A program made the position numbers and the translations under genes. Below, piece after piece: positions 8,241 through 16,472 of a stretch of DNA of 47,443 nt (position 1 is the first letter of the stretch; every line of letters begins with the position of its first letter). The stretch covers positions 1 to 47,443 of the forward strand of contig DAOUGC010000019.1 of NCBI GenBank assembly GCA_034429695.1, given 5' to 3'. The DNA is from DAOUGC01 sp034429695. Lineage in GTDB: Bacteria; Chloroflexota; Anaerolineae; Anaerolineales; Anaerolineaceae. The notes under the pieces were generated by a model. The model ran no database searches. It saw only the letters and a program-made list of their open reading frames with translations, and was not told where the DNA came from.

Positions 8241-9977
8241 ATGTATACACTTGGAATCAACGCCGCTTTTCACGATTCATCCGCATGCCTGGTCAAGGAT
8301 GGGCAGGTCATTGCAGCGGCGGAAGAGGAACGCTTTACCCGCAAAAAACATGGGAAACGCCCCATACCCTTTTCCACCTACGAGTTGCCTTATTACGCCA
8401 TTGATTATTGTCTCAAGGAAGCCGGAATTCACCTGACCGATGTGGATCATGTGGCGTATGCTTATGACCCGTTCCTGCAATTGAATGGACATTCCACAAC
8501 GGACACCATCCAGTTGCCGCTTGAACCCAGCGCGCATCCGGTTCCGGCAGAGTGGGAGGCCGCATGGGATCCGTTGTTCCTGTCATCCATCATCAACGCC
8601 CCCCGTCAGTTGATCTCGGGCTATCCACATCATTTGCAGGCGCGTTTCAAGGACACACCGCTTAAAGGCGCGTACCAGTGGCATTTTGTGGAACACCATC
8701 TGGCGCATGCCGCCAGTGCGTTTTTTCCTTCGCCATTCCAGGAGGCCGCCGTGATGACCATTGACGGGCGTGGTGAACGCGCCACCACGCTGTACGCATA
8801 CGGCCACGGCTGCGATCTGGAACTGATTGATCAGGTGAAGATGCCCAACTCGCTCGGCATTCTTTACGAGCGTGTCACTGAATATCTCGGTTTTTTACAT
8901 TCCTCCGATGAATACAAGGTGATGGCGCTGGCTTCTTACGGCAAACCGGTATATTTGGACGCCTTCCGCCGCATGGTGGAATATTCCGGTGATGGGCAAT
9001 ATGTGGTTCACCCTGCGGATCTGGCAGATATGTTTGGTCCGGCGCGCACAAAGGGTGAGCCATTCGAAGCGCGTCATTATGACATTGCCCACTCGCTGCA
9101 GGCGGTGCTGGAAGAGCGCGTATTCCAGATTGCCGAATGGTTGCAAAAACAGACTTCGACAGAAAACCTGTGCCTGGCTGGAGGCGTGGCGCTTAACTGT
9201 GTGATGAATGCCCGCCTGCGCGATACCGGTATCTTTAACAACATCTGGGTGCAACCTGCCGCGGGTGATGCCGGAACGGCATTGGGCGCGGCGTTGTGGA
9301 TCGACACCCGTGTGAACCCCAACCCGCAGCGTATTTACACCATGGAGCATGCCTTCCTTGGCCCCGGCTATGAGGATGACGAGATTGAGACCTTCCTCAA
9401 ATGGTCCAAACTGCCATACCGGCGCATGGCAAACGTGGCTGAGGAAACCGCTGATCTGCTGGCGCAAAACAAGATCATCGGTTGGTTTCAGGGCCGCCTT
9501 GAATTTGGACCCCGTGCGCTGGGTGGCCGCTCGATTCTTGCTTCACCGGTGGACGCCGCCATGCAGGAGCGCCTGAATGAGATCAAAGACCGCGAAGACT
9601 TCCGCCCGGTGGCGCCCGTGGTTCTGGAAGAGGAGGCTGGAGAGTGGTTTGTCAACGCCAACAAATCGCCTTTCATGTTATTTGTGTTTGATGTTCACGC
9701 GGATAAAGCCGGGCGCATACCCGCTGTGCGGCATGTGGATGGCACTGCGCGCATTCAGACCATCAACCGCGAACAAAATGAGCGTTATTACGATGTGATC
9801 AGGGCATTCCAACGGCGTACCGGTGTGCCGGTCCTGGTGAATACTTCCTTTAATACCCGTGGCGAGCCAATTGTGTGTTCACCCCGGGATGCTGTGGAAT
9901 GTTTCTGGACATCACCGCTGGATGCGTTGGTGATCGGCTCGTTTGTTTTGGAAAAGCAGGCAGACAGGCAGGCATAA
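8241..9977 (+). CDS. Carbamoyltransferase, NodU/CmcH family
   Basis: The 578-residue protein matches the family along its length: N-terminal GINAAFHDSSACLVKDG, the metal-binding HHLAHAASAFF, LAGGVALNCVMN, then the C-terminal GRLEFGPRALGGRSILASP and NTSFNTRGEPIVCSP of the adenylation domain. These enzymes transfer carbamoyl from carbamoyl phosphate, through carbamoyl-AMP, to a hydroxyl of a sugar or antibiotic. Related NodU-type enzymes carbamoylate heptose in Pseudomonas core LPS (established knowledge), so a heptose or glycan hydroxyl is a natural acceptor here (inference). Start ATG 8241 follows GGAGG. It is three bases upstream of the GT2 gene. Confidence 0.88.
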   Translation: MYTLGINAAFHDSSACLVKDGQVIAAAEEERFTRKKHGKRPIPFSTYELPYYAIDYCLKEAGIHLTDVDHVAYAYDPFLQLNGHSTTDTIQLPLEPSAHPVPAEWEAAWDPLFLSSIINAPRQLISGYPHHLQARFKDTPLKGAYQWHFVEHHLAHAASAFFPSPFQEAAVMTIDGRGERATTLYAYGHGCDLELIDQVKMPNSLGILYERVTEYLGFLHSSDEYKVMALASYGKPVYLDAFRRMVEYSGDGQYVVHPADLADMFGPARTKGEPFEARHYDIAHSLQAVLEERVFQIAEWLQKQTSTENLCLAGGVALNCVMNARLRDTGIFNNIWVQPAAGDAGTALGAALWIDTRVNPNPQRIYTMEHAFLGPGYEDDEIETFLKWSKLPYRRMANVAEETADLLAQNKIIGWFQGRLEFGPRALGGRSILASPVDAAMQERLNEIKDREDFRPVAPVVLEEEAGEWFVNANKSPFMLFVFDVHADKAGRIPAVRHVDGTARIQTINREQNERYYDVIRAFQRRTGVPVLVNTSFNTRGEPIVCSPRDAVECFWTSPLDALVIGSFVLEKQADRQA

Positions 9978-9980
9978 CCC

Positions 9981-11054
9981 ATGACAGTCTCGGTGGTGGT
10001 GCCCACGTTTCGACGAATCGATTATCTCCGGCGCTGCCTGGAGGCGTTGTTTGACCAGCAGTTTGACGGTGATTTCGAAATCCTGATCGCCGATGATGGC
10101 AATGACCCGGCAGTGGAGGAAATGGTACGGGAGATGAACGCCGTCCGGCAGATCAGCCGTTACTCCCTGCCGGGGCGGGTGTGGGATGCGTCAGAGTGTG
10201 GAGCGCTGCAGGGCGCTTACCCGATGATCCTGCAGACTGAACTGGTACTGGCAACGCGCGCACCGCAGGCGCGGTACATTGCCGTGAACGGCGCACATGG
10301 CCCGGCTGCGGCGCGCAACCGCGGGTGGCAGGCTGCCAGGGGCGAGATCATTGCCTTTACCGATGATGACTGCATACCTGCCCCCGACTGGCTGCAGCAG
10401 GGTTGTGACGCCCTTTGCCGCACAGGGGCTGACGGCGTGTGCGGCAGGGTGGTGGTTCCGTTGGGCCCGGAGTGCACTGATTACGAACGGGATACAACCG
10501 GGCTGGAGCGCGCATGGTTTGTGACCGCCAACAGCTTCTACCGGCGCGACGCGTTGCAAATGGCGGGTGGTTTTGATGAACGCTTTACAACTGCCTGGCG
10601 TGAGGACAGCGATCTGTTTTTTACCTTGAAGGAAATGGATTGCCTGTTGTTGCGTGCCCCCGACGCCGTTGTGGTTCACCCGGTGCGTCCGGCTGTACCC
10701 GGAATTTCACTGCGCCTGCAAAAAAAGAGCCGTTTCAATGCGCTCTTGTATAAAAAGCACCCCGTCTTGTACCGTCAATACATCCAGAAGGGCCCACCCA
10801 TGCATTATTACGCCATGTTGCTGACATTTCTGGTGGGTGTTGCCGGAGTGGTGTTGGCCGTGCCAGAATTGACGCTGATGGGTGGGGTTGTCTGGCTGGC
10901 GTTGTGGTTGGAGTTTACCCTGCGGCGGCTGCGGGGAACCTCACACAGGTTTTCGCATGTATGGGAGATGATGTACACATCAGCGTTGATCCCGTTTTTG
11001 TCCATTTACTGGCGTTTGCGGGGCGCATGGCAATTTCGGACCTGGTTTTTCTAA
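9981..11054 (+). CDS. Membrane-associated glycosyltransferase family 2
   Basis: The first 250 or so of 357 residues are a GT-A/GT2 fold: VVVPTFRRIDYLRRCLEALF, ILIADDGNDP, the AARNRGWQAARGEIIAFTDDDC metal-binding stretch (given here in parts: AARNRGWQAARG and FTDDDC) and the acceptor-side AWREDSDLFFTL. Two hydrophobic segments near residues 273-315 (YAMLLTFLVGVAGVVLAV and MGGVVWLALWLEF) should anchor it to the membrane, with a third near the C-terminus. It is the last gene of the heptose operon, three bases after the carbamoyltransferase. It likely extends or caps a surface glycan. Donor not predictable. Confidence 0.82.
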   Translation: MTVSVVVPTFRRIDYLRRCLEALFDQQFDGDFEILIADDGNDPAVEEMVREMNAVRQISRYSLPGRVWDASECGALQGAYPMILQTELVLATRAPQARYIAVNGAHGPAAARNRGWQAARGEIIAFTDDDCIPAPDWLQQGCDALCRTGADGVCGRVVVPLGPECTDYERDTTGLERAWFVTANSFYRRDALQMAGGFDERFTTAWREDSDLFFTLKEMDCLLLRAPDAVVVHPVRPAVPGISLRLQKKSRFNALLYKKHPVLYRQYIQKGPPMHYYAMLLTFLVGVAGVVLAVPELTLMGGVVWLALWLEFTLRRLRGTSHRFSHVWEMMYTSALIPFLSIYWRLRGAWQFRTWFF

Positions 11055-11058
11055 TGAA

Positions 11059-11124
11059 AGGGATTTCCCTACCTGTGGCTGAGGAAACAACCCCATTGTT
11101 GCCTCCAAATGCCATCCTTATAGT
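11059..11124 (+). promoter_or_regulatory. Stress-type promoter A: inverted-repeat box, -35 and -10
   Basis: GGG-ATTT-CCCTACC occupies 11060-11073. After 22 bases, TTGTTG (11096-11101, inside CCCCATTGTTG) and TATAGT (11119-11124) are 17 bases apart. Expected start of transcription is near 11131, which puts the inverted repeat around -66, suited to an activator. The identical layout and spacing occur at 20217 and 21180. It drives the BON/SRPBCC gene at 11239. Confidence 0.65.
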
Positions 11125-11168
11125 TGTAGAAGAGGTAGGTGTCTGGGACCCGGCCCATTGACTTTGGT

Positions 11169-11221
11169 GAAAACCGAAAGGATATGGGCTCATTTTTAAG
11201 CTGCAGTAACCATCGGTTTTC
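11169..11221 (+). other. Long-range inverted repeat in the 5' leader of the BON/SRPBCC gene
   Basis: GAAAACCGA (11169-11177) and TCGGTTTTC (11213-11221) are perfect reverse complements separated by 35 bases, and the second arm ends three bases before the GAGGAG ribosome site (11224-11229). Pairing could affect ribosome access. Seen in sequence; function inferred. Confidence 0.4.
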
Positions 11222-11238
11222 GTGAGGAGTAAAAGTTA

Positions 11239-12540
11239 ATGGTGAGCATTCGTTCTCTACTGTTTGGTCTGGGGGTGGGCGCCGGTCTTATGTATTTTTT
11301 GGACCCCAACAGCGGCAACCGGCGCAGGAGTTTGGTGCGTGACCAGTTCTACAGCCTGCGAAACAAAAGCGATGACGCCCTGGCCGCTGGTGTGCAGGAT
11401 TTGCGCAACCGTGTGCGTGGCTTGCTGGCTGAAGGCATGGCGTATGTAAGCAATGAGCCGGTGTCTGATGCCGTGATCGCTGAACGCATCCGCGCCCGGC
11501 TGGGCACGGTGAGCCGCCATATCGGCGGGGTCAATGTGACCGTTCAGGATCAGGTTGCCACCCTGCAGGGGGATGTACTGGCTGCGGATGTGGATAAACT
11601 GACCATGGCGGCTGGCATGGTTCGCGGGGTAAAAAAGGTTGAGGTTCAACTCAAGGGTCACACCGACCCAACCGGTATTCCGGCGCTCAGTTCGGCGCGT
11701 GAAGAAGGCAGTTATATGGAAGAAACCAGTCTGTGGTCTCCTTCCACCCGTCTGCTGGCCGGAGTGGGTTCTGGCTTGCTGGTGTTGTGGGGTGCAGCGC
11801 GCGGCGGGCTGACAGGCAGGGCCATGACCATGGGCGGCATAGCGCTGGGCATCCGCGCTGCCACCAAAATGAAAGTGCGCCATGCGCTCGGCATGGGCGG
11901 CAGGGGGGTCATTGATGTCTATCAGACGGTGCAGTTGCCTGCATCACCTGAGCAGGTCTATCGTTTCTGGAGCAATTATGAAAACCTGCCGCGGTTCCTG
12001 AGCCATGTCAAGGAAGTGCGCGATATGGGCGGCGGCCGGTTGCACTGGGTGGTGAGCGGCCCGGCGGGGATTCCTGTTGAGTGGGATGCGCGCATCACAC
12101 AAAACGTCGCCAATCAGGTGATAGCGTGGGAGACCGACCCGGATTCAGTGGTGCAGCACAGCGGGGAAGTGCGCTTCAAACCAGGTCAGGCGGGTGGTAC
12201 GCAATTGACGGTATCCATGCGTTACACCCCACCGGCAGGGGCAGTGGGCCACACCCTGGCTGCCATTCTGGGTGGAGACCCCAAGACCACCATGAAGGAA
12301 GACCTGGGCAGGTTGAAAACCTTGATCGACACCAAGGAGATCGCTGGCCGTTCCACCGGACAGCAACGTCGTGAGCCCATCCCCACCACGGGTGCGGGAC
12401 AGAGCCAACACACACAGGGGCAACAAGGTCAACCGGGTGGAGGCCAGGGACAGCAGGGCGGCTCGCAAAATCGCCAGCAGGGGGAAAACCGTGGCGAAGA
12501 GAAAGACAAAGGCAGGCCATCCGGGCAGGGAGGAAAGTAA
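11239..12540 (+). CDS. BON domain and SRPBCC (cyclase-like) membrane-associated protein
   Basis: The order along 433 residues is: a hydrophobic N-terminal segment (LLFGLGVGAGLMYFLDPNSG) followed by a basic YtxH-like stretch; a BON domain about 72-140 (phospholipid- or envelope-binding in this family); a second hydrophobic region about 170-210 (Gly/Ala-rich); an SRPBCC/polyketide-cyclase-like domain about 225-365 (PASPEQVYRFWSNYENLPRF); and a Gln/Gly/Arg-rich disordered tail from 370. Similar proteins are common in stress or desiccation gene sets of environmental bacteria. Start ATG 11239 follows GAGGAG by nine bases. It heads the stress island under promoter A and lies two bases upstream of the next gene. 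Biochemical activity unknown. Confidence 0.75.
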   Translation: MVSIRSLLFGLGVGAGLMYFLDPNSGNRRRSLVRDQFYSLRNKSDDALAAGVQDLRNRVRGLLAEGMAYVSNEPVSDAVIAERIRARLGTVSRHIGGVNVTVQDQVATLQGDVLAADVDKLTMAAGMVRGVKKVEVQLKGHTDPTGIPALSSAREEGSYMEETSLWSPSTRLLAGVGSGLLVLWGAARGGLTGRAMTMGGIALGIRAATKMKVRHALGMGGRGVIDVYQTVQLPASPEQVYRFWSNYENLPRFLSHVKEVRDMGGGRLHWVVSGPAGIPVEWDARITQNVANQVIAWETDPDSVVQHSGEVRFKPGQAGGTQLTVSMRYTPPAGAVGHTLAAILGGDPKTTMKEDLGRLKTLIDTKEIAGRSTGQQRREPIPTTGAGQSQHTQGQQGQPGGGQGQQGGSQNRQQGENRGEEKDKGRPSGQGGK

Positions 12541-12542
12541 TC

Positions 12543-12821
12543 ATGGCGGGTGAAACCAAACAAACCACCGATCATCAGGAAATTCGCACCTGGGTGGAAC
12601 AACGGGGTGGACGACCTGCCACCGTGGGGGACACAAAAAAGGGCGGAGATGCCGGACTGCTGCGCATTGACTTCCCCGGCTACGGAGGGGATCAGGAGCT
12701 GCAGGAGATCACGTGGGATGAGTTCTTCGAGAAATTTGAGGAGAAAAAGCTGGCTTTCCTGTATCAAGATGAAATGAATGACGGCAAAGAGAGCCGCTTT
12801 AGCAAGTTTGTCAATCGTTAA
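12543..12821 (+). CDS. Conserved small protein of unknown function
   Basis: This 92-residue acidic protein carries a GGRPATVGDTKKGGDAGLLR segment and an aromatic GYGG..ITWDEFFEKFEEKKLAFLYQ core. The pattern (WVEQRGGRPA, IDFPGYGG, WDEFFEKF, LYQDE) is one I associate with a widespread small family often found beside stress genes and sometimes mislabelled as a glucan branching enzyme fragment. It contains no catalytic motif. It is two bases after the BON/SRPBCC gene, so it is translated from the same message, and is followed by a hairpin at 12836. Function unknown. Confidence 0.7.
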   Translation: MAGETKQTTDHQEIRTWVEQRGGRPATVGDTKKGGDAGLLRIDFPGYGGDQELQEITWDEFFEKFEEKKLAFLYQDEMNDGKESRFSKFVNR

Positions 12822-12835
12822 CGGCTGGGAGTGGC

Positions 12836-12873
12836 GCCAGGATGCACTGATCGGCTGATGAGTGCGTCCTGGC
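12836..12873 (+). terminator. Stem-loop after the BON/SRPBCC operon
   Basis: Arms 12836-12848 (GCCAGGATGCACT) and 12861-12873 (AGTGCGTCCTGGC) form a 13-bp stem with one G-T pair and a 12-nt loop. No run of T follows, so termination is possible but the element may instead protect the 3' end. Confidence 0.45.
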
Positions 12874-12943
12874 TCTGCCGATGATGCAAAGCCGATGCAA
12901 GATCAACTTACTGTTATTCTGTAAGAGTTGGAAGGAGTGCTGT

Positions 12944-13366
12944 ATGAAAGTTCGTACCTTTGCGCTGATCTTTGGTATTTTCTATACCCTGGTCGGCATC
13001 ATGGGGTTCATTCCGGGGCTGGTTCAACCGCCACCGGGTGACGCTCCAACGATGGCGATGGATGCGGGCTACGGGTATCTGCTGGGCATTTTCCCGGTCA
13101 ACCTGTTCCATAACATTGTTCATCTGGCTGCCGGCCTGTGGGGTGTTTTCTCATATGGCAGCTTTGGCGCAGCCAAAACATATTCCCGTGTGATCGCAAT
13201 TGTTTTTGCCGTCCTGTTTGTGATGGGTTTGTTCCCGGGTCTGAACACCATGTTTGGCCTGGCTCCCCTGCACGGCAACGACATCTGGTTGCACGCTGCC
13301 TCAGCCATTCTGGCGGGCGTATTCGGATATGTTGTCTCTGATCGGCGTACTGACGTAACCATGTAA
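12944..13366 (+). CDS. DUF4383 family four-helix membrane protein
   Basis: The protein has 140 residues when started at ATG 12944, which follows AAGGAG; an upstream in-frame ATG at 12881 lacks a ribosome site and adds a Cys-rich, non-homologous leader. It has four hydrophobic segments: residues about 5-27, 45-65, 80-98 and 115-133. HNIVHLAAGLWGVFS in the second segment is the signature of the DUF4383 family of small inner-membrane proteins. Function is not known; the family is frequent in stress-associated clusters of Actinobacteria and Chloroflexi. It is bounded by hairpins on both sides, so it may be an independent unit. Confidence 0.75.
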   Translation: MKVRTFALIFGIFYTLVGIMGFIPGLVQPPPGDAPTMAMDAGYGYLLGIFPVNLFHNIVHLAAGLWGVFSYGSFGAAKTYSRVIAIVFAVLFVMGLFPGLNTMFGLAPLHGNDIWLHAASAILAGVFGYVVSDRRTDVTM

Positions 13367-13408
13367 GCACGGGGCGGTTCCACCGCCCGCAAGAACAATG
13401 GAAACCGG

Positions 13409-13446
13409 ACAGGAGCGTCAGTGCCATACCCGCTCGGCGCTCCTGT
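13409..13446 (+). terminator. Stem-loop after the DUF4383 gene
   Basis: ACAGGAGCG (13409-13417) and CGCTCCTGT (13438-13446) form a perfect 9-bp stem with a 20-nt loop. The following bases are only modestly T-rich. It lies 26 bases before the next start codon, so a weak or conditional terminator is likely. Confidence 0.45.
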
Positions 13447-13471
13447 TCTGTCCTCATGAAAGCAGGGGAAC

Positions 13472-14368
13472 ATGCAGGAAAATCGGTTGCTATCCGAGTT
13501 GAATGATATGGCTGCCCGTTCTGATTGGTTGGAAAACAGCGCCTCCAGCCTGCAGAAAGGGGTGGAAAAGTTCTATGGCAGCACCGGAAAACCGGGTCGG
13601 TTATTAAAGGATTTTCTCAACGGTACATGGCTGGGGCATCCCCTTCATCCGGTTCTGGTGGATATTCCCATTGGTTCGTGGACAGCCGCCATTGTGCTGG
13701 ACTGGCTGGGTGTATTCTCGGGTAAAAAGCGCCTCGGCAAGGCGGCTGATGTAGCCATTGGGGTGGGGGTGGCAGGCGCAGGCGCGGCTGCGGTGGCCGG
13801 TATGACCGACTGGCACTACACATCGGGTGAGGCGCGCCGCCTGGGATTGGTACATGCACTTTTGAATACCACTGCGCTGTTTGCTTTTATCACCTCGTTG
13901 TTTGCCCGAAGCAGCCGCAATCGCGGGTTGGGCAGGGCGCTGGCGCTGGGTGGCTACCTGATTGCCGGTTTTTCTGCCTATCTGGGCGGCGATCTCGTCT
14001 TCAGGCAGAAGATCGGTGTTAATCGCGCCAGGCCGGAGGCTGACAATCAGCCTTTTGCGCCCGTCCTGCGCCTGGCTGATCTTCCAGAAGGCAGTATGCG
14101 CCGGGTGGATGTGCACGGCAGGCGGGTGCTGCTCAGCCGGGTGAACGGCAGGGTGTGCGCCATTGACGAGGTGTGCGCTCACATGGGCGGTCCGCTTTCA
14201 GAAGGACATTTGAGCGTGGATGGTGTGGTGGAATGCCCGTGGCATGCATCCCGCTTTGAAGTGTGCAGCGGCGAAGTGGTCAACGGGCCGTCTGCTTATC
14301 CACAACCGCAATATGAAGTGCAAATTAATGGGGATCAGATCGAAGTACGCATCACCCACAAGGAGTAA
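13472..14368 (+). CDS. DUF2231 membrane domain fused to a Rieske [2Fe-2S] domain
   Basis: Residues about 45-185 hold four hydrophobic segments with GHPLHPVLVDIPIG at the start, the DUF2231 signature. Residues about 200-298 form a Rieske-type ferredoxin: CAHMGGPL and CPWHASRF supply the two Cys and two His of the cluster. The electron partner is not apparent in the neighbourhood. The Rieske half is of the ferredoxin type seen in oxygenase systems rather than that of the bc1 complex. Start ATG 13472 follows a purine-rich AGCAGGGGA. The SRPBCC gene begins five bases after its stop, which suggests one transcript. Function uncertain; redox role at the membrane is inferred. Confidence 0.8.
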   Translation: MQENRLLSELNDMAARSDWLENSASSLQKGVEKFYGSTGKPGRLLKDFLNGTWLGHPLHPVLVDIPIGSWTAAIVLDWLGVFSGKKRLGKAADVAIGVGVAGAGAAAVAGMTDWHYTSGEARRLGLVHALLNTTALFAFITSLFARSSRNRGLGRALALGGYLIAGFSAYLGGDLVFRQKIGVNRARPEADNQPFAPVLRLADLPEGSMRRVDVHGRRVLLSRVNGRVCAIDEVCAHMGGPLSEGHLSVDGVVECPWHASRFEVCSGEVVNGPSAYPQPQYEVQINGDQIEVRITHKE

Positions 14369-14373
14369 CCGCC

Positions 14374-15081
14374 ATGCAATCTGAACTGGTTACACACGAA
14401 GTGACCCGTCAACGACAAAGCCGTATGCTGCGCAGTTTGTTGGTGGTCAGCGGGGTTGGAGCCATGATCCATGCCATCACGCGGCGTTCCGTCCCAGGGA
14501 TTTTTCTCGGGTTGGCCGGAGCACTGGCCGTCTACCTTGGGCTGCGGTCCAGGCCTGTGGTCAGGCGGTTAATTGAAATGGAGTCAGAAGGGGTGGTGGA
14601 TACCATGGAGAACGTCATTCGCATTGAACGTTCGATCATCGTGGAGCAACCTGTTCACGAAGTATACGAATACTGGCGCATCCTTGAGAATCTGCCCACC
14701 TTTATGCGGCATGTGGTGATGGTGGAGAAGATCGGCGAAAATGCCTATCACTGGGTTTTGCGCGGAGCGCTGGGAGCCAGCCTGGAAATGGACGTGGAGT
14801 TGGTGGTCAACCGCGCGAACGAGATGCTTGCATGGCAGACGATGAGCGGGTCACCGCTTTATGCACTGGGGGTGTTGCGTGTGCGGCGGGAGCAGGGGGG
14901 CGGGACAGAAGTAACGCTCTTGCTGGAATACCGCACTCCGGATAAAGCCAGTCATGCCACCCTGAAACGGATATTGAGTGATCGACCGGGTGCACAGATT
15001 GGCAAGGATTTGATCCGCTTTAAAGAGGTGATGGAAGCCGGTGAAATTGCACCTGACACTGCGGTGCCCGGTTTGTTGTAA
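14374..15081 (+). CDS. SRPBCC domain membrane-anchored protein
   Basis: The 235-residue protein has one or two hydrophobic segments near residues 20-60 and then an SRPBCC domain about 85-220 (IVEQPVHEVYEYWRILENLPTF). This domain resembles the one in the BON/SRPBCC protein at 11239: both share the V.Y.(Y/F)W..(Y/L)ENLP.F pattern and the later GG(G/T)..(V/L)T segment. The two are therefore paralogous. The fold binds hydrophobic ligands in other families, but no ligand is predictable. It is five bases after the Rieske gene. Confidence 0.7.
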   Translation: MQSELVTHEVTRQRQSRMLRSLLVVSGVGAMIHAITRRSVPGIFLGLAGALAVYLGLRSRPVVRRLIEMESEGVVDTMENVIRIERSIIVEQPVHEVYEYWRILENLPTFMRHVVMVEKIGENAYHWVLRGALGASLEMDVELVVNRANEMLAWQTMSGSPLYALGVLRVRREQGGGTEVTLLLEYRTPDKASHATLKRILSDRPGAQIGKDLIRFKEVMEAGEIAPDTAVPGLL

Positions 15082-15104
15082 ACTGCGCCATTAATGGCAG
15101 GGGG

Positions 15105-16142
15105 ATGGAGAATCAAGCAGTGAAATTAAAACATGTTTCACAGCAGGTGGTTGTGCTGGTGGGTGCGACAAGCGGCATTGGCCGGGCAAGCGCATTTGAG
15201 TTTGCCAGACAGGGTGCGCGCCTGGTGATCTCTGCCCGCGACAGTGATGCAGTGGAACGCCTGGGGGAGGAGTTGCGTTCAACCGGTGCAGCGGTGGAGG
15301 CAGTGGCGGCGGATGTCACCGATATGGAGCACATGCGTGGGCTGGTACGGCGCGCCATTGAAACCTTCGGCAGGGTGGATACATGGGTTCACCTGGCGTC
15401 CATTTCTGTATGGGGGTTGTTTGTTGACACTCTTCCTGAGGAATTCCGTCAGGTGGTGGAGATCAATTTACTGGGGGCCGCCAACGGCGCCAGAGCCGCC
15501 CTGGAAGCCATGGGGACCACCGGCGGAGCCCTGTTGCTGCTGTCTTCGGTGGGCGGCAGAACGCCGCTGCCTTACCAATCGGCTTATACGGCCAGCAAAT
15601 TTGGTATTGACGGACTGGCTTCGATCATTCGTCTGGAAGCCCGCCAGCAAAAAATGCCGGTCAGCGTGACCACGGTCCTGCCTTCGTCCATTAACACGCC
15701 GTTGTTTGACAAGGCGTTGACCCGCATTGGTGTGGTTCCCCGCCCGGTTCCCCCCATTTACGATGCATCGGTTGCGGCGCGTGCCATTGTGTACGCGGCA
15801 CAACATCCGCTGCGGGAGATGTTTGTGGGTGGGGGTGGTTTTGGCTTGAACCTGCTCAAGCGAATATCGAGCAAACTGTCAGACCTGGTGATGCTGGTGT
15901 ACGGTTTTCCGGTGGTCAGGAGTGACAGGCCAAAGTCGGCGGACGCGCCATCCAATTTATACCGACATTTGCCTGGATATGACCGGGTGGAGGGTTCCTT
16001 CGGGCATCTTTCCCGTGGGTTCAGCCTGCTTACCTGGTTGGAGATGCACCCCATGATTGCCCTCGGCATGGGGATGGGGGGGTTACTGGGTTTGATGGGA
16101 TTAATGAGTATGGGTGGTGGTAAAAAGCGGAGGAGAAGATGA
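15105..16142 (+). CDS. SDR family oxidoreductase with hydrophobic C-terminal tail
   Basis: An N-terminal classical SDR domain (VGATSGIGRASAFEFARQGA; catalytic S and YTASK near residues 148-165) is followed by a C-terminal extension. The extension ends in a Gly/Met-rich hydrophobic segment (PMIALGMGMGGLLGLMGLM) and a basic cap (KKRRRR), which together look like a tail anchor. Total length 345, about 100 more than a minimal SDR. The substrate is unknown. ATG 15105 follows a GGCAGGGGG purine run; the next gene starts within its last codons. Confidence 0.75.
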   Translation: MENQAVKLKHVSQQVVVLVGATSGIGRASAFEFARQGARLVISARDSDAVERLGEELRSTGAAVEAVAADVTDMEHMRGLVRRAIETFGRVDTWVHLASISVWGLFVDTLPEEFRQVVEINLLGAANGARAALEAMGTTGGALLLLSSVGGRTPLPYQSAYTASKFGIDGLASIIRLEARQQKMPVSVTTVLPSSINTPLFDKALTRIGVVPRPVPPIYDASVAARAIVYAAQHPLREMFVGGGGFGLNLLKRISSKLSDLVMLVYGFPVVRSDRPKSADAPSNLYRHLPGYDRVEGSFGHLSRGFSLLTWLEMHPMIALGMGMGGLLGLMGLMSMGGGKKRRRR

Positions 16143-16435
16143 ATGAAATATTGGAAATAAAAAACCGGGACGAACTGGTTGTAACCCGCCCGGTTTCACA
16201 GGACAAGCGGACGTTGACCCCGTGGGCGGTTGCCCGCATTATTGTTGCCATTTGTTTAATCGTCGCCCTGGGTGGGGTGGGCCTGTGGGCAATATCAGAC
16301 CGGGGATATGTGTATTTTTCGTCTGTGGCTGTATCCATGCGAAGTTTTACATTCCTAATCTATCTGGTGACCATCAGTTTTGTGTTAAGTTGCGTTATTG
16401 TACTGGCTTCCATATTGTTTGAGCGTCCGGAATAA
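16139..16435 (+). CDS. Small two-helix membrane protein, unknown
   Basis: This 98-residue protein has two clear membrane segments (about 30-52, ARIIVAICLIVALGGVGLWA; about 70-92, FLIYLVTISFVLSCVIVLAS) and a charged N-terminus. The ATGA overlap with the preceding SDR indicates coupled translation. I do not recognise a family. Its position between the SDR and the PAS kinase suggests a membrane partner for one of them, but this is only inference. Confidence 0.6.
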   Translation: MNEILEIKNRDELVVTRPVSQDKRTLTPWAVARIIVAICLIVALGGVGLWAISDRGYVYFSSVAVSMRSFTFLIYLVTISFVLSCVIVLASILFERPE

Positions 16436-16472
16436 TCTCCAGCCGCGGTGGGAAGGTGCATTCTGTGCCGAA

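Noticed and set aside
12881..12943. Upstream start for the DUF4383 gene
   Set aside because: The extra 21 residues are Cys-rich without homology and the clear AAGGAG site serves ATG 12944.
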